Positions 18,129 to 27,586 of a stretch of DNA of 42,821 nt are shown here, one piece after another. The stretch covers positions 1 through 42,821 of the forward strand of contig JAILAV010000179.1 in assembly GCA_024681435.1 (NCBI GenBank), given 5' to 3'. How positions within the stretch are numbered: the stretch's first letter is position 1; each line of letters begins with the position of its first letter. The notes under the pieces are model-generated. The model did not search any database and was not told the DNA's origin. It saw nothing but the letters and a program-made list of their open reading frames with translations. A program made the position numbers and the translations under genes. The stretch comes from Pseudobutyrivibrio sp. Its GTDB lineage: Bacteria; Bacillota; Clostridia; Lachnospirales; Lachnospiraceae.

Positions 18129-18821
18129 ATGACTGAGTTTATGCAAAATAGCGCTTATGCTGGAGTTACCATTAGTCTTACAGCATATGCATTGGGTTCG
18201 TGGTTAAAAAGAAAATTTGGATTTGCCTTTTTTAATCCATTATTAATTTCTATTATTGTGACAATCGTTGCTCTTGTAGGTACAGGTGTTGATTACGAAA
18301 CATACAATGAAGGTGCCAAGTATTTAACATGGCTTCTTACACCAGCAACAGTATGTCTTGCTATTCCTCTTTATGAGGAGTGGGAGCTTCTTAAGAATAA
18401 CGCAAAGGCGGTAATTCTTGGAGTATTGGCTGGAGTTATTACAAGTCTTGTGACAGTATTTTTATGCGCTAGACTTATGGGATTAAATCATAAAAATTAT
18501 GTTTCATTGCTTCCAAAGTCAATTACAACAGCTATTGGAATGGGAGTATCCGAAGAATTAGGTGGATATGTTACTATCACTGTTGCTGTAATTGTCATTA
18601 CAGGAGTAATAGGCAATATTCTGGGAGAAGCAATTTGTAAGCTATTTAGAATTAAAGAGCCTATATCTAAAGGTTTGGCATATGGTACTGCCGCACATGC
18701 TATCGGTACAGCAAAGGCTATGGAGCTAGGAGATGTTGAGGGAGCCATGAGCTCGCTTTCAATAGCTGTAGCTGGTATATTAACAGTAGTTCTTGCAACG
18801 TTTTTTGCAGGTTTGATTTAA
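18129..18821 (+). CDS. LrgB family membrane protein
   Basis: FNPLLISI, LTPATVCLAIPLYEEWELLKN, LLPKSITTAIGMGVSEELGG, GTAAHAIGTAKAMELGDVEGAMSSLSIAVAGI. Confidence 0.94.
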   Translation: MTEFMQNSAYAGVTISLTAYALGSWLKRKFGFAFFNPLLISIIVTIVALVGTGVDYETYNEGAKYLTWLLTPATVCLAIPLYEEWELLKNNAKAVILGVLAGVITSLVTVFLCARLMGLNHKNYVSLLPKSITTAIGMGVSEELGGYVTITVAVIVITGVIGNILGEAICKLFRIKEPISKGLAYGTAAHAIGTAKAMELGDVEGAMSSLSIAVAGILTVVLATFFAGLI

Positions 18822-18830
18822 TATTAAAAA

Positions 18831-18855
18831 TAAGCACCTCATAAGAGGTGCTTAT
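18831..18855. terminator. bidirectional terminator between lrgB-like gene and aldo/keto reductase
   Basis: TAAGCACCTCataaGAGGTGCTTA between convergent genes. Confidence 0.8.
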
Positions 18856-18857
18856 AA

Positions 18858-19712
18858 TTAGGCTTCATCAGGGCCATGACCACTGTTTCCATAAGGTGGA
18901 ATTTCATCAATGGCAGTCATGTCATCACTTGATAGTTCAAAATCAAAGACTTCTGAATTTTCAACTATTCTAGAAGGAGTAACTGATTTTGGTAATGGTA
19001 AAATATCGTGCTGTATTTCCCATCTGAGTATTATTTGAGCAACAGATTTTCCATATTTACTAGCCAATTCTTGTAAAAGAGGATGCTCAAGTGATTTTCC
19101 ACGACCAAGAGGACTCCAAGCTTCCACAAGGATTCCTTTTTCATGGCAATAATCAACGGTTTCTTTTTGTAAAAAGCCAGGATTTACTTCAATCTGATCT
19201 ACAGCAGGAATAACATCCATATCAATGATAGTTTCCAAATGATGTGGTAGGAAATTTGATACACCAATAGCTTTTACTTGGCCTGATTTATAGATTTCCA
19301 TCATTGCCTTCCAGGTATTTCGATTTGTGTTTTTCCAATCATCGTCAAAGGCATATGAAGAAGGCCAGTGAACCAGATAGAGATCAAGGTAATCTAGTTG
19401 CATTTCATCCATTGTTTTTTCAAATGCAGCAAGAGTTTTGTCATAACCTAATTCTGTCTTCCAAACTTTGCTAGTGACAAAAATATCCTCACGGGTTGCT
19501 TTGCCTTCAGCAATAAAGTCTTTGATGGCATTGCTTACGTATTTTTCATTTTCATAAAATGCAGCGGTATCGATATGGCGATAACCTAAATCCAAAGCTT
19601 TTTTTACAGAAGAATAAGCATCAGCTGCATCTTTGATTTTGTATGTGCCATATCCAAGAATTGGAATTGATGTGCCGTTATTTAGTTTGATTCGAGTGGC
19701 TAGTGTATCCAT
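18858..19712 (-). CDS. aldo/keto reductase
   Basis: GYRHIDTAAFYENEKYV, LDLYLVHWPSSY, IGVSNF, LPLPKSVTPSRIVEN. Confidence 0.95.
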   Translation of the reverse strand: MDTLATRIKLNNGTSIPILGYGTYKIKDAADAYSSVKKALDLGYRHIDTAAFYENEKYVSNAIKDFIAEGKATREDIFVTSKVWKTELGYDKTLAAFEKTMDEMQLDYLDLYLVHWPSSYAFDDDWKNTNRNTWKAMMEIYKSGQVKAIGVSNFLPHHLETIIDMDVIPAVDQIEVNPGFLQKETVDYCHEKGILVEAWSPLGRGKSLEHPLLQELASKYGKSVAQIILRWEIQHDILPLPKSVTPSRIVENSEVFDFELSSDDMTAIDEIPPYGNSGHGPDEA

Positions 19713-19818
19713 ATTAAACCCTCCCTTATATTTATTGAGCCAATTATAGCATTTTAGACATTTAAAATATAGATGAAGTGATTTAGAATAATAATATAAA
19801 AAAAGGGAGAAAAATATA

Positions 19819-20565
19819 ATGAAACAGTTTTATATTGAAGATGATGGGATTAAATTAAACGCAAAATTAGATATGCCTGAGAATAGCCCAAAGAAGTGTC
19901 CTTTATGTCTTGTTTTTCATGGGTTTACTGGTCATATTGAAGAAGATCACATTGTGGCAGTGGCTAAGGCTATGAATGAAGTGGGGGTAGCCACTCTCAG
20001 AGTAGATTTATATGGTCATGGAAATAGTGATGGAGAATTTGAAAATCACAACCTTTATAAATGGCTTAACAATATAATGACTGTTACAGATTATGCTAAG
20101 AAATTAGATTTTGTTACTGATTTATATATCTGCGGTCACTCACAGGGGGGACTTGCAGTTACACTTGCAGCAGCTATGGAGGGTAGTTTGTTTAAAGCAC
20201 TTATTCCTCTTGCTCCTGCATACCTTATTCCTGTTGGTGCTAGAGCAGGAGTTTTACTTGGTCAGCCTTTTGATCCAAGCAATATCCCAGATTTTTTGAT
20301 TTCATGGGATGATAGAAAACTTAGCGGCAATTATATTCGTGTGGCCCAGACAATTGATTGTGACAAGGCTATCAAGAAATATCAGGGTAAAGTGCTTATT
20401 GTTCATGGTGATGAAGATGAGGCAATACCTTTAGATTTCTCGATTTCAGCATCTGAGAAATTTACAGATTGCAAATTAGTAATAGTAAAAGGTTCTAATC
20501 ACTGTTATGACAATCACTTGGATTCAGTGGTAGAAGCCATAAAGGATTTTTTAAAGTCCATATAG
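19819..20565 (+). CDS. alpha/beta hydrolase
   Basis: LVFHGFTGH, DLYGHGNSDGEF, GHSQGG nucleophile elbow, HGDEDEAIP, SNHCYDNH. Confidence 0.93.
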   Translation: MKQFYIEDDGIKLNAKLDMPENSPKKCPLCLVFHGFTGHIEEDHIVAVAKAMNEVGVATLRVDLYGHGNSDGEFENHNLYKWLNNIMTVTDYAKKLDFVTDLYICGHSQGGLAVTLAAAMEGSLFKALIPLAPAYLIPVGARAGVLLGQPFDPSNIPDFLISWDDRKLSGNYIRVAQTIDCDKAIKKYQGKVLIVHGDEDEAIPLDFSISASEKFTDCKLVIVKGSNHCYDNHLDSVVEAIKDFLKSI

Positions 20566-20672
20566 TAAGACAATAATAATTCACATTTTAATGATAAAAT
20601 TCAACTAGTATTTATTCGTGAGAATAATTACACAATGCTCACGTTTAATATATTTATTTTCTGGAGGTATTT

Positions 20673-22382
20673 ATGATAAAGAAAAGAAATGAAACTGTTA
20701 ACTTGCATTCCATTTATGTGAAGATTTTAGTGCTTGTATTAATAAGCGTTATTGCATTCTTTGCACTAAACATCGCTTATATCATTCCACGCGCTAAATC
20801 AACAATTCAAAAAGTTAACGAGAACAATATGCAGGATTTAGCTACATTATGTTCTGAACTTGTTGAAGAGGAAATCTTACTTAAGGGTGCAGATGCCGTT
20901 GATTATGATGCTTTAAAGCCTATCTTTGATGGAAGAGGTCTTAATGGCATCGAATCAAGCTCTATATATGTAGTTGATGGTGATGGAATCTTCTTGTATC
21001 ACAAGAAAACAGAAAAGGTTGGTACAGAAGTTTTTAATGAGGATGTTAAAAATGTCCTTAAGGCGATTCCAACTGGTAATTATCAGCCAAATGGTATTTT
21101 CCACTATGTAGATGAAAATGGTGTAGCTAAATATAGCTCTTACCAGGTTATTGAGTCCCAAGGCTGGGTTACAGTTGCTGTAGCAAATGAGTCTGAGATT
21201 ATGGCTGAGATTAATCAAATTAGAAATCTTGGTATTCTTCTTTCATGTGTAGTTGCTGCTCTTGTAATATTTGTTGGTGTAGTTGCTGCTAAGGGTATTA
21301 CACGTCCAATTAGGATTATCACAAACGTAATTGATAACGTTGGTAGATTAGACTTTACTGAAAACGATGCTCTTGAGCATATTGAAGATAACAAGGATGA
21401 GACAGGTACAATGGCTAGAGCTGTTGCTACAATGGAGAAGAGCTTACGCGATATCGTAGAAAGAATCGCAAGTACATCTGTTGATCTTGAGGGACATGCC
21501 CTTAGACTTAAGGATATTACTGCAGAAATCGATTCAGCTAATGCTGATAACTCTGCTACATCTGAGGAGCTTGCAGCTAGCATGCAGGAGACAAGTGCTA
21601 CTACTGATGTTATCAGTGAGAGAACTGCTCGCATAAAAGAGAATGCTGATGAAATCGCTGAAGAGGCTAAGGTTGGTGCTAATAGCGCTGTTGAAACAAA
21701 GAAGAAGGCTAATGAAGTTTACAATGAGACAGTAGCAGCTAAGGAAAAGACAGAACGTATTTACGAAGAGATTAATGTTCAAGGACAGGAAGCTCTTGAA
21801 AAATCAAAGGCTGTTGAGAAGGTTAATGCATTGGCTGCTGCAATTCAGGATATTGCTAGCCAGACAAATCTTCTTGCTCTTAATGCTTCAATTGAAGCGG
21901 CTCGTGCAGGTGAGGCAGGTAGAGGTTTTGCTGTAGTTGCAACAGAAATTGGTGGATTGGCAACTCAGTCAAGTGATACAGTTTCTGGTATTATGGAAAT
22001 TGTTTCAGAGGTTCAGAGCTCTGTTAATTTAATGAATCAGTGCTTAACAAGAACTCTTGAATACATTGAAAAAGACATAGCTCATGATTATGATAATTTC
22101 TTGCAGATGGCTGATAATTATAAGCTTGATGCAGAGAACTTCTCTGATGCAATGACACAGATTTCTGATAAGATTTCTGAATTGCAGGAAGCTACTACAG
22201 AAATCTCTGAATCAGTTGATGAGATTTCAAGAACTGTTGGTGAGGCAGCAGAGGCTGTAACAACAGTAGCAGAAAAGGCTACAGACGTAGCAAACCTTTC
22301 AGATGGAGTTGTAAAGGTAGTAGGTGAAACAGAAGAGAATTCTGATGAATTGAGGAATATCAAAGATTCATTCACTATTTAA
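20673..22382 (+). CDS. methyl-accepting chemotaxis protein (Cache sensor, HAMP)
   Basis: [37 protein letters not shown] helices and HAMP ([18 protein letters not shown]). Confidence 0.95.
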   Translation: MIKKRNETVNLHSIYVKILVLVLISVIAFFALNIAYIIPRAKSTIQKVNENNMQDLATLCSELVEEEILLKGADAVDYDALKPIFDGRGLNGIESSSIYVVDGDGIFLYHKKTEKVGTEVFNEDVKNVLKAIPTGNYQPNGIFHYVDENGVAKYSSYQVIESQGWVTVAVANESEIMAEINQIRNLGILLSCVVAALVIFVGVVAAKGITRPIRIITNVIDNVGRLDFTENDALEHIEDNKDETGTMARAVATMEKSLRDIVERIASTSVDLEGHALRLKDITAEIDSANADNSATSEELAASMQETSATTDVISERTARIKENADEIAEEAKVGANSAVETKKKANEVYNETVAAKEKTERIYEEINVQGQEALEKSKAVEKVNALAAAIQDIASQTNLLALNASIEAARAGEAGRGFAVVATEIGGLATQSSDTVSGIMEIVSEVQSSVNLMNQCLTRTLEYIEKDIAHDYDNFLQMADNYKLDAENFSDAMTQISDKISELQEATTEISESVDEISRTVGEAAEAVTTVAEKATDVANLSDGVVKVVGETEENSDELRNIKDSFTI

Positions 22383-22770
22383 ATATATCTAAGATTTTTT
22401 GTAGCAAGCTCTTATTCCTTTTCTTGTAAGTGAATTCGAGCTTGCTATATTTAGATAGAGGATCTGCTTTAGAATCAAAGCGTGTTAGGAAAATACGCAT
22501 CCAAACAACATCCTCGTCTTTACCCTGAAACTCGTCGAAGCTAGTTTCAGCATTATTAAGGCCCTCATAACGGGCCTTTATTTTATTTAATCTTTCTATT
22601 GTCGCATCCCATTCTGGTAGAACATCACGAACGTCTATTACGGCAAGTTTCATTCTTTTGACATATTCTCCAACACCATTTTCTTCAATTTTAAAATGCT
22701 TGGATAAGATGAAATCAAAGTATTTGTATTCGTCAAAGAAATTTTCGTTTGTAATTCTATTCTTGTTCAT
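22375..22770 (-). CDS. hypothetical protein
   Basis: ORF with internal ATG at 22770 ([15 protein letters not shown]) preceded by GAAGGTGG; terminal gene of the minus-strand GGDEF-PilZ operon. Confidence 0.75.
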   Translation of the reverse strand: MNKNRITNENFFDEYKYFDFILSKHFKIEENGVGEYVKRMKLAVIDVRDVLPEWDATIERLNKIKARYEGLNNAETSFDEFQGKDEDVVWMRIFLTRFDSKADPLSKYSKLEFTYKKRNKSLLQKILDIFK

Positions 22771-22801
22771 AATAAAACCACCTTCATGGGCTAAATCATG
22801 C

Positions 22802-23527
22802 TTAATGCCAACGTTTGATTTCCTTTTGATTCCAACCATGCGCAGCCACAGATTGTTCTGCGGTTTTCTTTCGCTTGGCAGTGTTCTTTATTGCGTCGTC
22901 TAAGCTTAGTATTTTAGCAACCTCGTATTTGTATTTTGTTGAGATGGCACAACCAAGTAGTTGATTGTCACCATCTAGTATCATTGTTCGAACGATTCTG
23001 ATTGGAAAGATGGTCTCTTTATTTATAAACTTGATTAATATAGGTGATCCGTTTGTTAAAGCTTCGCTGTGGCGTACCTTAACGCCAACACCGCCATAGG
23101 AGATATTTACAGCCTCTCCTTTGATTAAAACACCGTCCTGAGTTATTTCTACAGGCTCACTGATTTTTGTTCGTTTAAATCTACGTCGTTCACATTGTAC
23201 ACCAATATCAATCTGGGTTAAGACTAGACCAAATTTCTGACCATTTTCTTTTGATGTAATTACCTTTACATTGTCCCACATATAAGCTTTTTTATTATGT
23301 GTACAATAAAGGGTAGGACGAGTATTTTTGAATTTCCAATCCAAGGAAACAACCTTGCCCTTCCATCTGAATTTAATTGGCTCAAAGCCGAGATAGTAGG
23401 ACGTTGGTTTTTCAAGCTTTACATTTAAGAGCTTAAGTGGAATTTCAATTCTTCGCCTGTTTTTTGTGATTTTGATGTAAGGTTTGTTTGCGTTTGTAAT
23501 ATCTGATAGTTTCATATTCTCCCTCAT
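22802..23527 (-). CDS. PilZ domain protein (c-di-GMP effector candidate)
   Basis: ERRRFKR...VNISYGGVGVKV gives the RxxxR and (D/N)xSxxG c-di-GMP binding motifs. Alternative start at 23515. Confidence 0.88.
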   Translation of the reverse strand: MRENMKLSDITNANKPYIKITKNRRRIEIPLKLLNVKLEKPTSYYLGFEPIKFRWKGKVVSLDWKFKNTRPTLYCTHNKKAYMWDNVKVITSKENGQKFGLVLTQIDIGVQCERRRFKRTKISEPVEITQDGVLIKGEAVNISYGGVGVKVRHSEALTNGSPILIKFINKETIFPIRIVRTMILDGDNQLLGCAISTKYKYEVAKILSLDDAIKNTAKRKKTAEQSVAAHGWNQKEIKRWH

Positions 23528-23532
23528 GGATA

Positions 23533-24978
23533 TTATCGACGCTTCTCTGGGTGCTGTTCATAGAAGGCATTTTTGTCTTCATACATATTTTCATCTGCAT
23601 ACCTCATTGCAAGACGAAGATTACCAGAGGACTCGTCATGATAATGTCCGATAGCAAAGTTAAGCCAGTTTGGATCACAGGCAAGTTTCCTCAACTGAGA
23701 AAGCTTTTGTAAAAACTCTTCCTCAGTACTATCTAGAGATATTATAGCAAATTCATCCCCTCCAGCTCTATAAATTTTATCATTATAGAATACTTCTTTT
23801 AGGACTTTTGCAGCATCCTTTAGAAGTTGATCACCTGAATTATGACCACCATTATCATTTATTGTCTTCAATCCATTTAAATCGCAGAAGGCAACTGAGA
23901 ATGGTTTAGGCTCTAGCTTTAGCTTTAGAGATAGTTCATCGACATTTACATTCATGCAATTTCGGTTAAATACTCCTGTAAGCATATCAACGTTGCTAAG
24001 ATATTCAAGCTTCTCTAAAAAGGCGTGGTTTGCCACTTCTGCAGTAAGGAAGAATGATATAAGTTCTATAGTTTCCTTTATGCGAGTTAAGTTTGTAGTA
24101 TCAAAATTAGATATATATAGATATCCTATTATTGTTCCATGATGTAAAAATGGCATAAGACATAGAGTTTTTCCATTGGCATCTATAAAGGTTTGGAGCC
24201 ATTTTGGAGCCAGAGTCTTATAATGCTTAATATCATCATCGTTTCTAATGATGATATTGTTTGTTTCTGCAACAAGACTTTCCCAACATCCTACGATTTC
24301 GTAATCAAATTTGGAAAAGATATCTTTAATACAATATGCATTGTCTTTGACAGATTCGCTTATAATTTCAAATTTTTCTTGTTCTTTATCAATTGTTAAA
24401 ATACATGCGTCAATAGAACCTGTGTATTCTCGGATATCATTTGTAACAATATCCATGCTGGCGAAGAAATCGCGCTCGTTTCGCAGTTCTAAGCATACCT
24501 TAATTACAAAACTGGATATATCTGGTGAAACAGCAGAAAATTTACCGGTATCCATTTCTTTGTTAAGAGCGTACATAAATTGGCAGTAGGAGATATTTTC
24601 TTCATGATTACAATTTATAGGAAGAAGAAAGTCTTCAGTCCAATAACCATACATTTTTGTGGTATCAACATAGGTGTGAATATGCTCATTGTTCCATGCG
24701 GCTCTAAAGCAGATGTCTTCAAATTTAGGTTCCTTTGGAATATGTGCAGTATAAGGTTTTCCCTCGATTACTTCGTCAAAATCCTCAAAGCTAACATTAT
24801 TTTGACCTTCAATTTCGTTAAACAAGTCATAGTAGCTTCTCTTAAAGATATCATTAACAGCAAAAAAATTTATATCTCCACAGCTTCCATCAGGCAATTT
24901 TTCAACAGAAAGAATGGTACATGGAAGGGTAGACTTATTAGCTAAATTTTTCAATTCTTGATAGAGTTGATTCTTCAT
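23533..24978 (-). CDS. GGDEF domain diguanylate cyclase with GAF-like sensor region
   Basis: CDLNGLKTINDNGGHNSGDQLL...IYRAGGDEFAI; start ATG at 24978 (MKNQLYQEL) preceded by GAGGAT. Confidence 0.92.
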   Translation of the reverse strand: MKNQLYQELKNLANKSTLPCTILSVEKLPDGSCGDINFFAVNDIFKRSYYDLFNEIEGQNNVSFEDFDEVIEGKPYTAHIPKEPKFEDICFRAAWNNEHIHTYVDTTKMYGYWTEDFLLPINCNHEENISYCQFMYALNKEMDTGKFSAVSPDISSFVIKVCLELRNERDFFASMDIVTNDIREYTGSIDACILTIDKEQEKFEIISESVKDNAYCIKDIFSKFDYEIVGCWESLVAETNNIIIRNDDDIKHYKTLAPKWLQTFIDANGKTLCLMPFLHHGTIIGYLYISNFDTTNLTRIKETIELISFFLTAEVANHAFLEKLEYLSNVDMLTGVFNRNCMNVNVDELSLKLKLEPKPFSVAFCDLNGLKTINDNGGHNSGDQLLKDAAKVLKEVFYNDKIYRAGGDEFAIISLDSTEEEFLQKLSQLRKLACDPNWLNFAIGHYHDESSGNLRLAMRYADENMYEDKNAFYEQHPEKRR

Positions 24979-25125
24979 TAATATCCTCGCAATAAATGGA
25001 CGTACACTATTGTATATGTATTTATTGTATTGGATATTTGTGCTTACTTTGTGAAAAACCATAGATATAGGAAAAAATTATCGTTATGTATAAAAATATT
25101 TTAGAATTAAAATGTAAAAACTATG

Positions 25126-25154
25126 TTGCATTACTTCGTATATATATATATAAT
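25126..25154 (+). promoter_or_regulatory. promoter upstream of THF riboswitch
   Basis: TTGCAT - 17 nt - TATAAT. Confidence 0.7.
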
Positions 25155-25169
25155 CATAAAAAAATAAAT

Positions 25170-25264
25170 GCAGAGTAGACTGTAAAGCGTTAAGTGCTAG
25201 GTGAACAGGGAGTTGTCACTTGGACGAAGGATTTAGCCGCGGTTTTATGGTCGCATCCCGCTGC
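25170..25264 (+). ncRNA. THF (tetrahydrofolate) riboswitch aptamer
   Basis: GCAGAGTAGACTGTAAAGCGTTAAGTGCTAGGTGAACAGGGAGTTGTCACTTGGACGAAGGATTT..CCGCGG..GCATCCCGCTGC matches the conserved core of the THF riboswitch, directly upstream of folT. Confidence 0.93.
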
Positions 25265-25278
25265 TACATAGTGAGATT

Positions 25279-25325
25279 AACACCTCCAATGTAGACAAAG
25301 GATACTGCAAAGGAGGTGCTTTTTT
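25279..25325 (+). promoter_or_regulatory. THF riboswitch expression platform (SD-sequestering terminator-like hairpin)
   Basis: CACCTCC (25281-25287) pairs with GGAGGTG (25312-25318), which contains the folT Shine-Dalgarno; a U-tract at 25320-25325 abuts the ATG. Confidence 0.82.
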
Positions 25326-25847
25326 ATGAACAAACTTAGAGACACAAAGACACTTACACTTGCAGCAATGTTGACAGCTATTGGAATTATCTTAGGATTT
25401 TTCAAATTACCTATCAATCAATTTATCGAAATTAGATTTGGGTCATTGCCAGTAGCTATGGCAGGAATGTTGCTTGGTCCAATTCCTGCTGCTGTAGTAG
25501 GAGCGCTGGTTGATATCGGTGGATTTATTGTGAAGCCTACAGGCCCATATTTCCCTGGATTCACTATCAGTGGAATCGTTACGGGATTAATATTTGGTTT
25601 CGCATTATATAACAATAAGCCATCAGTTCTTAGAGTGTTTGTGGCACAGGTGATTTACACAATTGTTGTTGGCCTAGGAATGAACACTTATTGGCTAAGC
25701 CTTCTTTATTTAAAGAATGGATATATTGCAGCACTTATTATGAGATTGCCAAAGGAATTGATTATGATTCCGGTATACACAATTTTGTATGTCATTGTTC
25801 TTAAATCCTGTGAGAGATTTAAATATTTATTTTTGAAAACAGCATAA
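25326..25847 (+). CDS. folT: folate ECF transporter S component
   Basis: ECF S-component pattern (LTLAAMLTAIGIILGFFKLPI, FGSLPVAMAGMLLGPIPAAVVGALVDI) plus THF riboswitch upstream. Confidence 0.93.
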   Translation: MNKLRDTKTLTLAAMLTAIGIILGFFKLPINQFIEIRFGSLPVAMAGMLLGPIPAAVVGALVDIGGFIVKPTGPYFPGFTISGIVTGLIFGFALYNNKPSVLRVFVAQVIYTIVVGLGMNTYWLSLLYLKNGYIAALIMRLPKELIMIPVYTILYVIVLKSCERFKYLFLKTA

Positions 25848-25852
25848 GTATA

Positions 25853-25890
25853 ATAAGCCTAGGGCCGGAGGTTTTGCTCTAGGCTTTATT
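25853..25890 (+). terminator. intrinsic terminator after folT
   Basis: ATAAGCCTAGGgccggaggttttgCTCTAGGCTTTAT. Confidence 0.75.
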
Positions 25891-25908
25891 ATATTTAGGA
25901 GAACAAAA

Positions 25909-26499
25909 ATGACTGATAGATTAAAAAAACAGTTAGAGTTTGCTTTAGAAATAGATAAGGAAAAGAATATCTTTAGGCAAACACATCTTTCTAATCACGG
26001 AAGAAATGAGAACGATGCTGAGCATGCTTGGCATATGGCTATAATGGCATATTTATTAAAGGAGTATTCCAACGAACCTGTCGATATTGGTAAAGTAATG
26101 CTTATGTGTCTTATCCATGATATTGTGGAGATTGAGGCTGGAGATACATATGCTTATGATGAGGAAAATAAAAAGACTCAGGCTGCAAGAGAAGAGGCTG
26201 CAAAGCAGCACATCTTTGGAATGCTTCCTAAGGATCAGGCGACAGAGTTAATGGCTCTATTTGATGAGTTTGAAGCATATGAAACTGCTGAAAGTAAATT
26301 TGCTCGTGCAATGGATAATTTACAACCTCTTATTCTAAATGACAGTAACGGTGGAGAGGATTGGAGAGAGCATGGTGTCTGTGCCACACAGGTTCACGGT
26401 AGACAGGATAAGACTGCATTGGGTTCACAGACTCTATTTGAGGTTGTGGATTCTATAATTAAAGCCAATGTAGAGAAGGGAAATATTAAAGACGAATGA
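25909..26499 (+). CDS. HD domain protein (YfbR-like nucleotidase/phosphohydrolase)
   Basis: NDAEHAWHMAIMAYLL ... CLIHDIVEIEAGD metal-binding HD motifs. Confidence 0.9.
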   Translation: MTDRLKKQLEFALEIDKEKNIFRQTHLSNHGRNENDAEHAWHMAIMAYLLKEYSNEPVDIGKVMLMCLIHDIVEIEAGDTYAYDEENKKTQAAREEAAKQHIFGMLPKDQATELMALFDEFEAYETAESKFARAMDNLQPLILNDSNGGEDWREHGVCATQVHGRQDKTALGSQTLFEVVDSIIKANVEKGNIKDE

Positions 26500-27563
26500 A
26501 AGCACTTATAGCTATGAGTGGTGGCGTTGATAGTAGCGTGGCAGCTCTTTTAATGAAAGAAAAAGGGTACGAATGTATAGGTTGTACCATGAAATTATAT
26601 GCTAATGAAGATATTGGTGTATGTAAATCCAACACCTGTTGTTCGTTAGATGATGTGGCGGATGCTAAATCTGTAGCAAGACGTCTTGATATACCACATC
26701 ATACTTTTAATTTCCAGGATAAATTTAGAGAGACTGTAATTGATGATTTCATTAATTGCTACGAGCATGGTATGACACCTAATCCATGTATTCAATGTAA
26801 TAAGCATATGAAGTTTAATGAGTTATATCGTCGAGCACAAATTTTAGGATGCGATAAGATTGTTACAGGTCATTATGTGAGAATTCGTAAATGCGATAAT
26901 GGATACCAGCTTCTAAAGGGATTAGATGTTAATAAGGATCAAAGTTATGTTTTATATAATATGACTCAAGATGAGTTGGCTCACACAGAGTTCCCTCTTG
27001 GAGAACTTTCAAAGGATGAAGTTAGACGTATAGCTGAGGAGCATGATTTTATCAATGCTAATAAGCCGGATAGTCAGGATATATGCTTTGTTCCTGATGG
27101 AGACTATGTATCAGCTCTTAAGAGATTTACAGGAAAAGAATATAAGCCAGGTGAATTTGTTGATAAGGATGGCCAGGTATTAGGCGAGCATAAGGGAATT
27201 GTAGGATATACCATCGGTCAGAGAAAGGGACTTGGTATTTCTGCCGAGTACCCACTATATGTTACTGAGCTTGATGTACCTAATAATAAAGTCATACTTG
27301 GAAAGAACGAGGATTTATTCTCAAAGGATGTATTGGTAAAAGACATTAATTGGATTGATCCAACTGATGTTAGAGAAGAGTTTGATTGTTCAGCTAAGGT
27401 TAGATATAGAATGTCTGACCAGCCATGTCATGTGGTTAGAATAGATGCTACAACTGCTAGAATTACATTTGATGAGCCACAGAGAGCTATTACTCCAGGT
27501 CAATCGGCTGTATTTTATGATGGAGAGGTAGTACTTGGCGGCGGAACTATTGTTAGAGAATAA
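26496..27563 (+). CDS. mnmA: tRNA-specific 2-thiouridylase MnmA
   Basis: AMSGGVDSSVAALL, GMTPNPCIQCNKHMKF, KDQSYVLYNM, KPDSQDICFVPDGDY; 4-nt overlap with upstream gene. Confidence 0.97.
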   Translation: MKALIAMSGGVDSSVAALLMKEKGYECIGCTMKLYANEDIGVCKSNTCCSLDDVADAKSVARRLDIPHHTFNFQDKFRETVIDDFINCYEHGMTPNPCIQCNKHMKFNELYRRAQILGCDKIVTGHYVRIRKCDNGYQLLKGLDVNKDQSYVLYNMTQDELAHTEFPLGELSKDEVRRIAEEHDFINANKPDSQDICFVPDGDYVSALKRFTGKEYKPGEFVDKDGQVLGEHKGIVGYTIGQRKGLGISAEYPLYVTELDVPNNKVILGKNEDLFSKDVLVKDINWIDPTDVREEFDCSAKVRYRMSDQPCHVVRIDATTARITFDEPQRAITPGQSAVFYDGEVVLGGGTIVRE

Positions 27564-27586
27564 TGTGGCACTTTAAGGAGTAAGAA

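Noticed and set aside
24580-24945. 121-aa plus-strand ORF antisense to the GGDEF gene
   Set aside because: The minus-strand frame carries clear domain motifs; the antisense frame has no SD or family signal.
25082-25170. TA-repeat tract as a possible microsatellite or mobile-element edge
   Set aside because: The TATATATATATAAT run is explained as the spacer and -10 of the promoter for the THF riboswitch.
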